Below, piece by piece: positions 24,106 to 35,869 of a stretch of DNA of 64,000 nucleotides; the first letter of the stretch is position 1, and each line of letters opens with the position of its first letter. The notes under the pieces were generated by a model. It did no database searches. It had not been told where the DNA came from and worked only from the letters and a program-made list of their open reading frames with translations. The position numbers were made by a program, and so were the translations under genes. The stretch covers positions 61,441,389 through 61,505,388 of the forward strand of contig CM049315.1 of assembly GCA_026874595.1 (NCBI GenBank), read 5' to 3'. The stretch is from Sipunculus nudus. Its lineage: Eukaryota; Annelida; Sipuncula; Golfingiida; Sipunculidae.

Positions 24106-25230
24106 AACAAGGCCTACAGGCCTAATGCGTACCTGTGCATTGGGAAATACACCAGGTATAATGCTGGGCCATTATTTTTAATGTATATGAACAATGCAAG
24201 TACTAAACATTTAGAATAAGAAACAATTACACAAATATCACTGCTGAAATTCTAGCATGGGTGCACACAACACAAAATGATTGTAGCTGGCACCACCAGT
24301 CTTGTATACCATGAAGCTATCAGAGATTTATACATATGCCCAATTTCAGACTGTTTTATCAAACCCCTCCTGAGAAATAAGCAGGGACACACACTGTGCA
24401 AAAATTACTGTAGGTGGCACCACCAGTCTTGTATATGACAAAGCTATTCGAAATGTATAAATATGCCCAAATTCAGGCTGATATATCATATTCCCCTGTA
24501 GAAATAAGCAGACACATACACTGTGCAAAAGTCATTGAAGGTAGACACCTCTCTTGTGAACGAGAAAGCCATCAAAGACACATAGACAGTAAAAATATCA
24601 GGCCAATACATCAAACTTACCTTGAGTCTGATGCATGGGGCTGACCAGTCCTAGGTAGAAAGGCAGTTGCCTCGAGTGAACTGTGACAAATTGCTAGCAC
24701 TGAGTGAACTCATGACCTGCACCTGGCTAGACTGAGTGAACTTTTGAGCTGTACCTGGCTGCACTGAGTGAACTCTTGACCTGTTGCATAATCTGACACA
24801 GTTGGCAGTCTGCCAAAGCTATAAATAGATCCAGGCTGAACTTTGGTGCCAAATCTGATGCAGTGAGCAGCCTGCCAATGCTATAAATAGAATGCAGCTA
24901 CTGCACTGAGTGAACTCCTGACCTATACCTGGCTGCACTAAGTGAACTCTTGACCTGTTGCCTAATCTTATACAGTTGGCAGTCTGCCAAAGCTATAAAT
25001 AGATCCAGACTGACCTTTGTCCTGTTGCCAAATCTGAAATAGTAGCCACACCATTGCACAAGCTCACAGATTGGCTCACATGGTGCCCATGAAGTGTTCA
25101 CATATCACCCATGAGGTGATCACATGCCTTGTGCTTGGCTGCACTGATTGAACTCTTGACCTATATCTGGCTGCACTGAATGAACTCTTGATCTGTTGCC
25201 AAATCTGAAACAGTTGGCAGTTTCTCAACC
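24106..25230 (+). mobile_element. Family G element, copy G1
   Basis: Begins AACAAGGCCTACAGGCCTAA. Cores with GTAGGTGGCACCACCAGTCT and TGCCCAATTTCAGGCTGATA (24290-24640) are followed by a second repeat type, GCACTGAGTGAACTCTTGAC with GTTGGCAGTCTGCCAAAGCT and ATAAATAGA (24690-25230). Confidence 0.65.
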
Positions 25231-25517
25231 TATTTAAAGTTACAGACACAATCATGGCCTGTTGGTATATCTGTTTACACATACTGAAAGACTTTGGCTA
25301 AAATGCTTTTTTTTCAAGCTGACATAATCATAAACTTTTTATCAAAATATCTAGAATAATAAAAGATGCAGTCCTTTCATTGTTAAAGGTCCAATAATTC
25401 TACCAAAAATCATTCAAGTAAACTAAGAATAATTTTTCTGCAAAGTTACAGAAGTTATAATTGAAACAATAATTTTGTAGAAGAACACTATTGCATTCCT
25501 CAGTTTGAAATAGACAT
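25231..25517. other. Intron 2 spacer
   Basis: No feature recognised; AT-rich sequence between two repeat elements. Confidence 0.4.
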
Positions 25518-26973
25518 AACTAGAATACGGGTAGTCGTCAAGCAACTACGTGTATCCGCCAAAATCAGAGAAGGACGGGTGAAGTGAGGCATGGTTTGAG
25601 TGGCAGGGGAATTAGAGTAACATGTGTTACATATTAGAATGGATCTCTGCCACATAAACATGATTGTAGGTGGCGCCACCTGTTATTCGAACGAGAAACT
25701 ATCCAAGATGTATACCCATTCAAAATTTCAGGTGGAAAAGTCAAACCACTGCAGAGATATGAGTAATTTTATCCCACAGCAGACAAACAGATGGACACTG
25801 TGCAAAAATGGCTGCAGGTGGCACCACCATTTTTGTGAATGTTATAAAGCTATCCAAGGGCTACATTTGTGTAAATTTTTTTTCCTGATTAATCAAACAA
25901 GTCCGGAGATATAAACATTAATGTCTGCAGCGTGAACCTAAATGAAGCTGGCGCCACCTGTCATAAAATCAAGAAAGCTATCCAGGATGTATACGCATGC
26001 CGAATTACAGGTAATTTGGTCAAACCACTGCAGAGATATGAGTGATTTTAACCCAAGGCAGACAAACAGATGGACACTGTGCAAAAATGGTTGCAGGTGG
26101 CGCCACCATTATTGTGTATGTTATAAAGCTGTCCAAGGGCTACATTTGTGTAAAATTTTTTTCCTGATTGGTCGAACAAGTCCGGAGATATAAGCATGGA
26201 TGTCTACAGCGTGAACGTGAATGTAGGTGGCGCCACCTGTCATAAAATCAAGAAAGCTATGCGGAATGAATAGGCATGCCAAATTTCAGCTAATTTGGTC
26301 AAACCACTGCAGAGATATGAGTGATTTTAACCCAAGGCAGACAAACAGATGGACACTGTGCAAAAATGGCTGTAGGTTGCGCCACCATTTTTGTGTATGT
26401 TATAAAGCTATCCAAGGGCTACATTTGTGTAAATTTTTTTTCCTGATTGGTCAAATGGTTCCTGAGATATAAGCTTGGATGTCTGCAGTGTTAATGTGAA
26501 TGTTGGTGGCACCACCTGTCATAAAATCAAGAAAGCTAGTTAGGATGTATAAGCATGCCAAATTATAGGTGAGTTAGTCAAACCACTGCAAAGATATGAA
26601 TGATTTTAACCCAAGGCAGACAAACAGATGGACGCTGTGCAAAAATGGCTGCAGGTGGCGCCACCTTTTTTTGTGTATGTTATAAAGCTATTCAAGGGCT
26701 ACATTTGTGTAAAAAGTTTTTCCTGATTCAGATATGTGGGTTTATGTGTGGAAACAGACGCACAAACGGACGCTGGGCAGAGAAGAAAGGTCAGAGGTCA
26801 AGGCCACTTGGTTAGGCACCAGTTTGCATATGACCCGATGATTTGTGTAAGTTTCGGAAAAATCCGTCCAGTAGTCTCAGAGGAGTTCTCCAGAAACCTA
26901 TGCGGCGATGGCAGCAGCGTCGGCGTCCAACTGAAAACATAGTATCCGCAAAACTCTGTTTTGGCTGATACAA
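25518..26973 (+). mobile_element. Family D element, copy D2, apparently full length
   Basis: Same 5' end as D1 (AACTAGAATACGGGTAGTCG then GTGTATCCGCC) and the same 3' hairpin, with one change (GGCTGATAC). It has more core units than D1, with GGTGGCGCCACC or close variants near 25670, 25817, 25949, 26097, 26227, 26376, 26505 and 26655. Confidence 0.8.
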
Positions 26974-27510
26974 AGATTGTAGCTGGTACCAACAGTCTTA
27001 TATACAACGAAGAGATATATAAATATGCCCAATGTCAGACTGATATGTCATACCCCTCCTTAGAAATAAGTAGGCGCATACACTACAAAAGTCAATGTCA
27101 GTGGCACCACTTGTCTTGTAAATAAGAATACCATCAAAGACGCATAGACAGGTCAAAATATCAGTCCAATACATCAAACTTCCCCAGAGTTTGATGCACT
27201 GGGCTGACAAGGCTTAGGTGAGAAAGGCAGTTGCCCCCGAGTGACCTGTGACAAATTGCTGCCTCAAGCTACTGCACTGAGTGAACTCTTGACCTGCACC
27301 TGACTAGACTGAGTGAACTTTTGACCTGTACCTGGCTGCACTGAGTGAACTCTTGACCTATTGCATAATCTGACACAGTTGGCAGTCTGCCAAAGCTATA
27401 AATAGATTCAGGCTGAACTTTGATGCCAAATATGTTGCAGTGAGCAGTCTTCCAAAGCTATAAATAGAATGCAGCTACTGCACTAAGTGAACTCTTGACC
27501 TATATCTGGC
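26974..27510 (+). repeat. Family G fragment, copy G2 (5' truncated)
   Basis: Starts within the G core (GATTGTAGCTGGTACCAACA) exactly where D2 ends and continues into the GAGTGAACTCTTGACCT repeat zone, collinear with 24290-24920. Confidence 0.6.
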
Positions 27511-28067
27511 TGCACTTCTTCCAATCCTGGCACTGTGCCCAAAACTATTTATAGAGCTGACATCATCTTGGCTAATGGCAAACATCAAGGCACTGGCAAT
27601 CTGCTAATGGTAAACCAAAAGCAGCCATCTGTACACAAAAGTGGTCCCTACTTTAATTAACTTTGAAATTTATTTTCCCAATACAAAATGCTTTTCAGCT
27701 GACTTTTTATAAAAAAAAGAAATCAGGAATATATGTAAAATTATTACGGATGCATACTGAATGCAAAATCAAAATACAGATATATCTCATTGATGGCAAA
27801 TTCTTGAATTAAGTTGAGTAGGGATACCAATAATTTATAATCCATGTACAGTTGTCTTTATATAGCCACAGAGAGCTGAATATCCATGATTGTGACATTG
27901 CCTGGTATGATGAATAACTTAAATCGTTATTCTAAATTTGTTAAAAAAGCTTTTAAAAAAACTTTCTTGTCAATATTTACCAAAGATATCCTGAAATATA
28001 AATGTCTAGTGGCATGATGCAATATATGCTGATAAACTGGTGCCAGGCTAGATATAACAGCATAACA
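27511..28067. other. Intron 2 spacer
   Basis: No repeat family, coding signal or RNA gene recognised. Confidence 0.4.
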
Positions 28068-29140
28068 CAGCTAACATATATGGTAAAATGACTCAATTCA
28101 ATCTCCATAGTTCAGCAAAAAATCATTCATGTGGAACCATTAATGACAATTATCATAAGAATTATTGTAGGGATTATTCTTGTAAAATATTTAACAAACT
28201 GGCTTCAACGGCATCAGTTGAAAAACGTTTCGCAGGTTTATAACTATTATAGGAAGATACAGCAAACTGACTAAGTCTAGCTTCCCGTAACTCAGCCAAA
28301 AATCACTGAACCAAAACCATCTGAACAAACTTGAATTATCAACATCTGAGGATAATTAATGTGTGAGGTTTAAGAATTTGGCTCAGTGGTTTTTGAGAAG
28401 AAGATCTTTGTAGCCACTGAGCTAAAATTGGCGGTTATGGCATATGACTAAATTCAGCTTCCCATAACTTAGCCAAAAGTCACTGAAAAGAGACCCTTTA
28501 AACAAATTTAAGAAAGCACTACCCTAGGATCATTTCTGTGCGATATTAAACATTTTGGCCATATGGTTTCAGAGAAGAAGTTTTTTGTAGCCCTCAGTGG
28601 GATACAGGCACTGATGACCCCGTACAAAAAAAGCCGATGCAGGTGGCGCCACCAATACCTCAATTTCAGATATGACCTATGTGACCAACATTGGCATAAA
28701 ACTTGGTGATGATAGCTCCAGCCGTTTCTGGGATTTAAATTTTGATATGCTTTTTTGCACAATTAACAAAAGTTCAACCTCCTGTAACTTGGCCAAAAAT
28801 CTCCAAACTGGAACCATTCGAACAAACTTGAGAAAGATTGTTCCAAGGATCATTTCTGTGAAATATTGGACAATTTGGCTGGACAGTTTCGGAGAAGAAG
28901 ATTTTTAAAGCTTTTTCAGCTTTTTCCCTATAAAATCTAAGAAAATGCAGTTAGAAAAAAAATAAACAAAATCCGATATAGTTTTTTGGATGACTAATTA
29001 TTTGCAAAAAAATTGGTGATGCTAGCTCCTTCTGTTTTTGAGATAGCTATGGTTAACGTACAGACGACGCACCACACACGATGTACGACGCACGACGGAC
29101 GACGCCACACCATCGCATAAGCTCACAGGTTCGCTAAAAA
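28068..29140 (+). mobile_element. Family C element, copy C2, fullest copy
   Basis: Begins CTAACATATATGGTAAAATG (also the start of C3 at 33288). Three core blocks, a GGTGGCGCCACC palindrome near 28642, then GACGACGC-type tandem repeats and the 3' end CGCCACACCATCGCATAAGC TCACAGGTTCGC with an A run. Confidence 0.75.
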
Positions 29141-29227
29141 CAATGCCACACCATATACAGAGCAAATATATATATATTTCTTAACCAATCCCTACCACTC
29201 TGGCCATATTGGCCCAGCCCCCTCTCA

Positions 29228-29265
<38 letters not shown>

Positions 29266-29444
29266 ATTAATATATAATATTAGTTCATTAATATATAGAG
29301 TAAAATTTTCGCCTGAGGGATTCATGATTTTTTATTTCTCTGTAAACAATGAGGAGCAGGATATGTACCTATAGATGTGAGACATCAGTAAGTCCTATGC
29401 GTCTATGCAAACTTTTTAATTTAGGGATGGGGGTACAATCAGCA
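29141..29444. repeat. Spacer with a (TC)n microsatellite
   Basis: (TC)n lies at 29223-29263. It is followed by a short direct repeat, TTCATTAATATATA, near 29264 and 29284. Confidence 0.6.
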
Positions 29445-29942
29445 GCTACTGGCATTTTAAAGGGGCATAATCAGGAGAAATATTATGCCTATTCTTTCAC
29501 ACTATCAGTTAAGTTTTGCTTTACACAAAAGTTTCCAAGCAAAACCATCCGAGCACACAGTCTCAGTACCTAACATACCGCTGTTTAACACCTTGTTTTT
29601 GCTCTGCATGTTTGTCAACACAGTCCACATATATCTGTTTTTCATAACAAGGCTACGTGACTTGAGGTCCCATTGTGAGCAGCAACACGCGATGTTAAAG
29701 TCAGTGGGAACATGTATAACATTTTTTGGACCAAGTCAGTCAGGGCATCTCATGTTTCACACGTGATGTGGCTCCACGTTGCACACAGCCCTACAAGTTG
29801 TGTTGATGTTGACACCTGGTATCGCTCCTGGTCAACTGTTTTTTACCCTTGTTTACAGGATTAAGCAAACTTCAGGGCAATATTTGTCAAATACAGATTT
29901 ATTTTAAAGGGAAGAAGCTGTTTTTCGTGTTTATTCAACATG
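29445..29942 (+). repeat. Family F dispersed repeat, copy F2
   Basis: Collinear with 17937-18434 over about 500 bp, same orientation. Confidence 0.7.
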
Positions 29943-30177
29943 GTTTATAGATGATTGGGCTCTTTTAATTTTGTCAGATGTTTGCATATGAATTTTAGTT
30001 TTTACAAATCAATAATACAACTGAACAATTAAATAAATCATGAAATTCAATACAAAGTAGAAATATTTTCATGAACTGCTCATACAGAGATATAGGTACT
30101 TAAAGTTAATTTCTACAATGTCATTTAAATAAAGACACAACATTTAAATATATATTTATCAAAAGAAATAGTCAAAA

Positions 30178-31275
30178 CTAGATGTGGTCAGACAATGGTC
30201 CTCAGATGGCCCTGCATTTCCGGTAGTGGTGGGCTAGTTTACATATGGGTAAAAAGTTTACTTTATAGTTTCAAAATATGACAAACTGAAACAAGCTTTT
30301 ATCAATATGCATGAGGGAAACACTGCCACTGGTTCAAATCATATTAAAGAAGATATGTCTGAAATAATGTCTGCAATACAAATATCTCCAATTGTTGTTT
30401 CGCCGCCATATTGGATTTTAAGGGGGTGTGTAATTTGACAGGGATGGAGCCCTAATATGTACCAATAATCCCTGTATATTTGAGAAAGATCATGCATGTT
30501 GTTATTGTGATATTGTGCACAAAACAAAATCACTGATTTTGCTGTGGCGGCCATATTGGAATTCTGACAGGTCTGTAATTCATTAGGTCTGGACCCCTCA
30601 TAGGTACCAATCATCTCTGTGAATTTGAAGAAGATCAAGCATGTTGTTGTTGAGATATTGCACTCAAAATTAAATCACGAATCGTGCCGTGGCGGCCATA
30701 TTAGAATTCGGACAGGTCTGTAATTCGTCAGGTCTAGAGCCTTCATAAGTACCAATCATTTCTGTGAATTTGGTAAAACTGAATCAATTTTATGATTTAT
30801 CTCGCATGAAAGAAAATCAGCAATTTGGCTGTGCAGCTGTAAGATATCAGGCCTAATACCGGTCAGCTATCAGTATTTGGACTCGCCCATTAATGCCACC
30901 CCTATTGTAAAGTAGGCTGGCCTACGGCCAGGAATGTCCTGTCCTCCTCACTCTTCCGCGTGCATTTGAATGATGCAGACGTGGGCCACAGGCCCACGTC
31001 TGGTCAGCACTAGGTTTAGTCATTTAGACGTTTTAAGGGGCTAAAGGATAATCGACATAAGGCGAAGTTTAGTAGTCTGCCGCGACCCTTCTAGCTCCCT
31101 GTTTATCACGTTTATAACTATCAGACTGGCAGTATAATTTAAAGGACAGATCTTTCGGTCATTTGGTAATTTAAACCTAAAATTATGTGTTGTTTTCTAT
31201 TATCTGTGGGGAAAATCCTACACAGCAATACTGGAATTCTGGCAGGTCTGTAATTCAATAGTCTGGAGCCTTCAC
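30178..31275 (+). mobile_element. Family B-like element with an internal insertion
   Basis: Starts AACTAGATGTGGTCAGACAA. Core units with TGTGGCGGCCATATT and GGTCTGTAATTC follow at about 147-bp spacing (30400-30835). From about 30836 to 31225 unrelated, more GC-rich sequence interrupts the unit after GGCTGTG; the unit resumes at ACTGGAATTCTGGCAGGTCT. The insert has a perfect 10-bp-stem hairpin (30978-31000, GACGTGGGCC / GGCCCACGTC). I could not define its terminal repeats. Confidence 0.55.
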
Positions 31276-31837
31276 ATTAACAGTATATCGTATGTACAGA
31301 TCCCTCTTTTTCAAATCCAAAAATTAAATTTACATGTAAAAAGGTTTAAACAAGGCCTACAGGCCTTATGCAAACCTGTGCAATGGTTCATACACCAGGT
31401 ATAATGCTTCAATGTTGGGCCATTTCTTTTCAAGTAGGCCTACATGTCTTGAATATGAAGAAGGTATCAGAGATGTATAGATATGCCCAATTTTAGGCTA
31501 ATATCCCCTACTGAGAAATAAGCAGGGTCATACACCATGCAAAAATTATTGTAGGTGGTGCAACCAGTCTTGTATATGACAAACCTTTACGATATATATA
31601 AATATGCCCAATTTCAAGCTGATATATCAAATTATTCTGGAGAAAAAGCAGGCACATACATTGTGCAAAGTCATTGTAGGTTGGGACACCTGTCTTGTGA
31701 ACGAGAACGCCATTAAAGATGCATAGACAGGTCAAAATATCAGGCCAATACATCAAACTTCTCTTGAGCTGACCAGGCTTAGGTGAGAGAACTGTGACAA
31801 ATTGCTGGCTCCACTACTGCATTGAGTGAACTCTGGA

Positions 31838-32985
31838 CAGGGCTCTAAGAATCAGGCCGTCCGACGTCCGAGCCGGGCTAAAAATCTTGGGGGCGATGGT
31901 ATTTGTTCATGGCAACGTCCGCGCGGGCGAGTCATGAAACACTGCATGTCCGTTTAGAGAACTATTAGCGTCCACCAGTCTTAATTACTGACAATGTAAA
32001 GTACTGATATGAAACCACTATTGGCCGTAAAACAAAACATAGCTGTAAATTTTTAAGGGTTCTTGGAAGATGTAAGACTTAAATTGATGTCAGCTGGGTT
32101 CTCTCGTCGGCTCTTTCATCTTATACCGGAAGTCCTTGGTCGATTTCTAATGATACCCGAGGACAGCCAAATGTGGGGTGGTTGTCTTTGGCACCGTTTG
32201 TGGGTTATAAATAGTATTAATTCTGAGCACGTTTAAATAGAGAAGGGTCTGTGTTAATTTATGGAGCTACATTTTTATTTAAAGGATACAAAATATAAAT
32301 CTTAAAAAGGTTAGTTATATTCAAAATATCATTCTCTTTCACAGTTTTATGTCGTTTAAATGTAAAATAAGGATTTTAATTTCAAAGTTTAAACTAATTT
32401 AAAACACGCTGTCCACAAATTACAGATCACAATAGTCTGAGAATTCTCTTGTCTTTCTGTAATTTTAACACAATTCCTTTGCCTCCTTGATCATGTGGCT
32501 TGCGATTATCATCGTCTTGTAAGCATCTTGTTGTGGATCTCAGGCATATATTCCACAAACAATGGACCATTCAAACTTAAAGAGGTCAGTTTAGAATCAG
32601 ACAGACTTATTTAGGTTTTTTACTAAGCTAGCAAAATGTAGCAAAACTTCGCCGTGCCCCGGTGTGACGGTCTCTGTCATTGACGGCGTCAGTGAAACTG
32701 AAAGTGCCACTGGCACGGGTGTTCCAGCCGAAATAATCAAGTCAAAATGATAAAAACACAGCTTTCCTTACAACAAGTCTGTGTAATAAATTTAGTCTGT
32801 GTAATAAATTATGTCTGTTTTAACCTTAATTCATTATATTAATAAATTTGCTCATAACATTACTACACTGACCAAAGATAATCAAAAAAGAAACCACAAA
32901 ACAAAGCCCAGTATTGTTGGTCTTCAAATTATTTGAAATTTATTCTTGTATATCACAAACCTAAAACAGCCATAATAAAATACCA

Positions 32986-33060
<75 letters not shown>

Positions 33061-33231
33061 AACTTTTCATTTTGTGTGACACCTTACTTAAAACCAAGAA
33101 AAGACTTTATGCACTGATAAATGTGGACAAAATCTTTATGGGGGGCAACCAATTTATACAGGAGGACCATCAGTTTTTGAGAGTGTCCTGTCCTCGGGAC
33201 CAGTAGATTTTACAAAATTCTTCAAGCCCTG
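31838..33231. mobile_element. Second DNA transposon with CAGGG...CCCTG ends and 5-bp target duplication
   Basis: 1394 bp. The ends CAGGGCTCTAAGAAT and (read inward from the other side) CAGGGCTTGAAGAAT match at 13 of 15 positions. The flanks CTGGA (31833-31837) and CTTGA (33232-33236) are a 5-bp duplication with one substitution: excision restores GAACTCTTGACCTGCACC as in G1. It contains an (AT)n run (32986-33060), and CpG-rich termini relative to its surroundings. No transposase frame. Confidence 0.75.
32986..33060. repeat. (AT)n microsatellite
   Basis: A 75-bp AT dinucleotide run with one AAA interruption near 33033. Confidence 0.95.
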
Positions 33232-33287
33232 CTTGACCTGCACCTAGCTAGACTGAGTAAACTTTTGACCTGTGCCTTGCTAACACA

Positions 33288-34326
33288 TATGGTAAAATGA
33301 CTAAATTCAATCTCCATAATTCAGCCAAAAATCATCCATGTGGAACCATTAAAGACAATTATTATAAGAATTATTGTGGGGATTATTCTTGTAAAATATT
33401 AAACAAATTGGCTTCAGTGGCATCAGTTGAAAAACATTTTCAGGTTTATAACTCATATAGGAAGATACAGCAAACTGGCTAAGTTCAGCTTCCTTTAACT
33501 CAGCCAAAAAGGTCTGAACCAAAACCACTTAAACAAACTTGAATTATCAACATCTGAGTATAATTAATGTGTGAGATTAAGAATTTGGCCCAGTGATTTT
33601 TTAGAAGATCTTTGTAGCGCCTGAGCTAAAATGGGCTGTTATGCCATATGACTATATTCAGCTTCCCATAACTTGGCCAAAGTCACTGAACTGAGACCAT
33701 TTGAACAAAATTCAGAAAGCCCTACCCTAAGATCATTTCTGGGTGATATTAAACAATTTGGCCATATGGTTTCAGAGAAGAAGTTCTTTGTAGCCCTCAG
33801 TATGATATAGGCACTGATGACCCCTGTACAAAAAAGGTTAATGCAGGTGGTGCCACCAATACCTCAATTTCAGATAAGACTCATGTGACCAACATTGGCA
33901 TAAAATTTGGTGATGATTGCTCCAGCTGTTTCTGAGATTGTAATTATATCATGCTTTTTTAGACAGGTGACTAAGTTCAACTTCCTGTAACTCGGCAAAA
34001 ATAACCGAACTGTAACACTTTGAACAAACTTGAGAGAGAGTGTTTCTGGGATTATTTCTGTGAAATGTTGGACAATTTGGCTGAACAGTTTCAGAGAAGA
34101 AGATTTTTAAAGTTTTATAGCTTTTTCCCTATAAAATCTAAGAAAATGCAGTTGGCCAAAAAATAAGCAAAAACTGATAGAGTTTTTTAGATGAATAAAT
34201 TTTTGCATAAAATTTGGTGATGCTAACTCCTGCCATTTTAATGATAGTACGGGTTAACCTACAGACGAATGACGTTGGCCGATGGACAATGCCACAGCAT
34301 CAAATAAGCTCACAGGTTCACTAAGA
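33288..34326 (+). mobile_element. Family C element, copy C3
   Basis: Collinear with C2 from CTAACACATATGGTAAAATG to AAATAAGCTCACAGGTTCAC. A GGTGGTGCCACC block (33846) replaces the perfect palindrome. It ends about 340 bp downstream of exon 2 in the gene's direction. Confidence 0.72.
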
Positions 34327-34666
34327 GGTGGAAAATAATCAGTATAACATTCTGAATAAAAATGCCCACATATTTCAGCTGGGCATCAGCTGGTTTTTAA
34401 ATGGCAGGACATATGGAACAAATTGATGACCAAATGCATATATTTTGGTGCAGGCATATGGTTCCACAGGAGGGTCCTCCTACTACACTATAAAGCAAAC
34501 AATGCCCAAGAGGACATATCAGGTATCAAACAGAGATGAAAGCTGTTTTCCTCTTGATAATTCCACATTATCTAAATTATTAATCTGATCAATACTAAGT
34601 TGAAACATCCAAACAGAGCCTAATCAACCTGACAAAAATGAATGAAGCAACAGTACAATCACTTAC
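34327..34666. other. Start of intron 2 next to exon 2
   Basis: Holds the GTAAGT donor and then AT-rich sequence. The open frame from exon 2 extends into it but is intronic. Confidence 0.5.
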
Positions 34667-35350
34667 CTGTGAACAAAATGAAATATCTTTGAATTTACGC
34701 TGAAACATAATTTTTTTCTTGTCTGGGCTGATGAGTGAGATTTCTGTACATCCAACCTGCAAGAGGAGTGTTCGGTTCTTCGTTGGCAGTGCACTTTGTC
34801 CAGAACTGGTGTGCACACAGCTGCTGTGACAGGGACTGTCTGAGGAAACATCTGACTGCCACTGTGAAGTTGAATATTCAGATTTAACAGTATTAACAGC
34901 ACATTCTTCAGAAGCAAATTTTGTTTCAAACCATTTGTTCCTCTGGCCACTGTTTCCAAAGGCAACGTCACTGCTACCTGTGCTGTCAGAGGCCACTGCT
35001 GGTGATGAATCACACGGCACGCTCTCCTTGGTCTTCGTACCAAGTTTGCTGTCAGTCACCTCGTCATCTACATTAGAAGTATGCGTATCAGCTCTGCTTG
35101 TTTGGTAAGAGCATTGAAAAGTTTCTGATGAATTTGTCTTCTCCACTTCATGCATGCTGAATTTTTCCACAGTTTCATCAATGAAGGTAGGTGGAGCCTT
35201 CTTCTCTGATACAATAACCTTTCCAACATAAAAGACTTCAAAAAAGTGTCTGCCTTCAAATGTGTCACTCTCCCTGCACTGGTTGATGGAGTCACAATCT
35301 CTGATGGCTTCTTTGGATGCATTTCTGATTGCATAAAACAACTCAGGAAC
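34667..35350 (-). CDS. TBC1D1/TBC1D4: TBC1D1/4-like RabGAP, coding exon 2 (end of PTB1, first part of PTB2, Ser-rich loop)
   Basis: This exon encodes residues 156-383 (228 codons, phase 0 at both ends). The acceptor is TTTCAG (AG at 35351-35352) and the donor is a perfect GTAAGT (34661-34666). It starts VPELFYAIRNASKEA, the PTB1 C-terminal helix (VPEIISSIRQAGKIA in human). PTB2 then begins with FFEVFYVGKVIVSEKKAPP and TFIDETVEKF (residues 191-219), nearly identical to the human segment FEVLFCGRVTVAHKKAPP. A loop of about 125 residues rich in Ser, Thr, Asp and Glu follows. Conservation resumes at residue 347 with NRTLLLQVGCTEISLISPDK and ends KFKDISFCSQ, matching human NRTMLF...EKNFKEISFCSQ. 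The first Met-like codon inside the open frame is a TTG, so this is an internal exon and not a separate gene. Confidence 0.93.
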
Positions 35351-35869
35351 CTGAAACCCAAATATTTATAATCAATGAATTTAATATATTAGTAATCCCA
35401 CAACAAAACAAATGCATAGAGTTCATTCTGTGTAATATTGCATATGATAGTAGGTTGAACTATTAAATAAAACATTCCCACATAGGTATGCCAGCTTGGT
35501 AATCACCCTTACCTTGCAACTGAACTCTCAAAGGTGACAGCTCGGGACATGTATGAGACACAAACCTGATATTAATTCCCAGTATCAATATCATACATGT
35601 TCCTACAACCTGGTACAGGCACCAGGTGCTTCCTACCTATAACAGATAGGTAATGTATAGACTAGGTAATAGCTAGACAAATTTTGCTAAATTTACAGAC
35701 ATTGGGAAGCAGGCAGAGATGGTCGGGGGGGGGGGGGGGGGGGTTATAGACAGACCTGTTAAACTAGAACTTTCTGGATGTGCACTGTGACCTTAACTTC
35801 CCAATTAGCCAATCACAGAAGGGGAATAGGGTATTCCCCATATCCTCACAAATACATTATGATAATGTC
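35351..35869. other. End of intron 1 next to exon 2
   Basis: The acceptor TTTGGGTTTCAG (minus strand) is at 35351-35362. A G19 run lies at 35725-35743. Nothing else was recognised. Confidence 0.5.

Larger units (their letters stand above)
31348..33290 (+). mobile_element. Family G element, copy G3, split by a CAGGG-ended transposon
   Basis: Starts AACAAGGCCTACAGGCCTTA, runs through the G core to GAACTCTGGA at 31837, and resumes after the insert at CTTGACCTGCACCTAGCTAG (33232), the expected continuation of the GAGTGAACTCTTGACCTGCA unit seen in G1. Confidence 0.7.
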
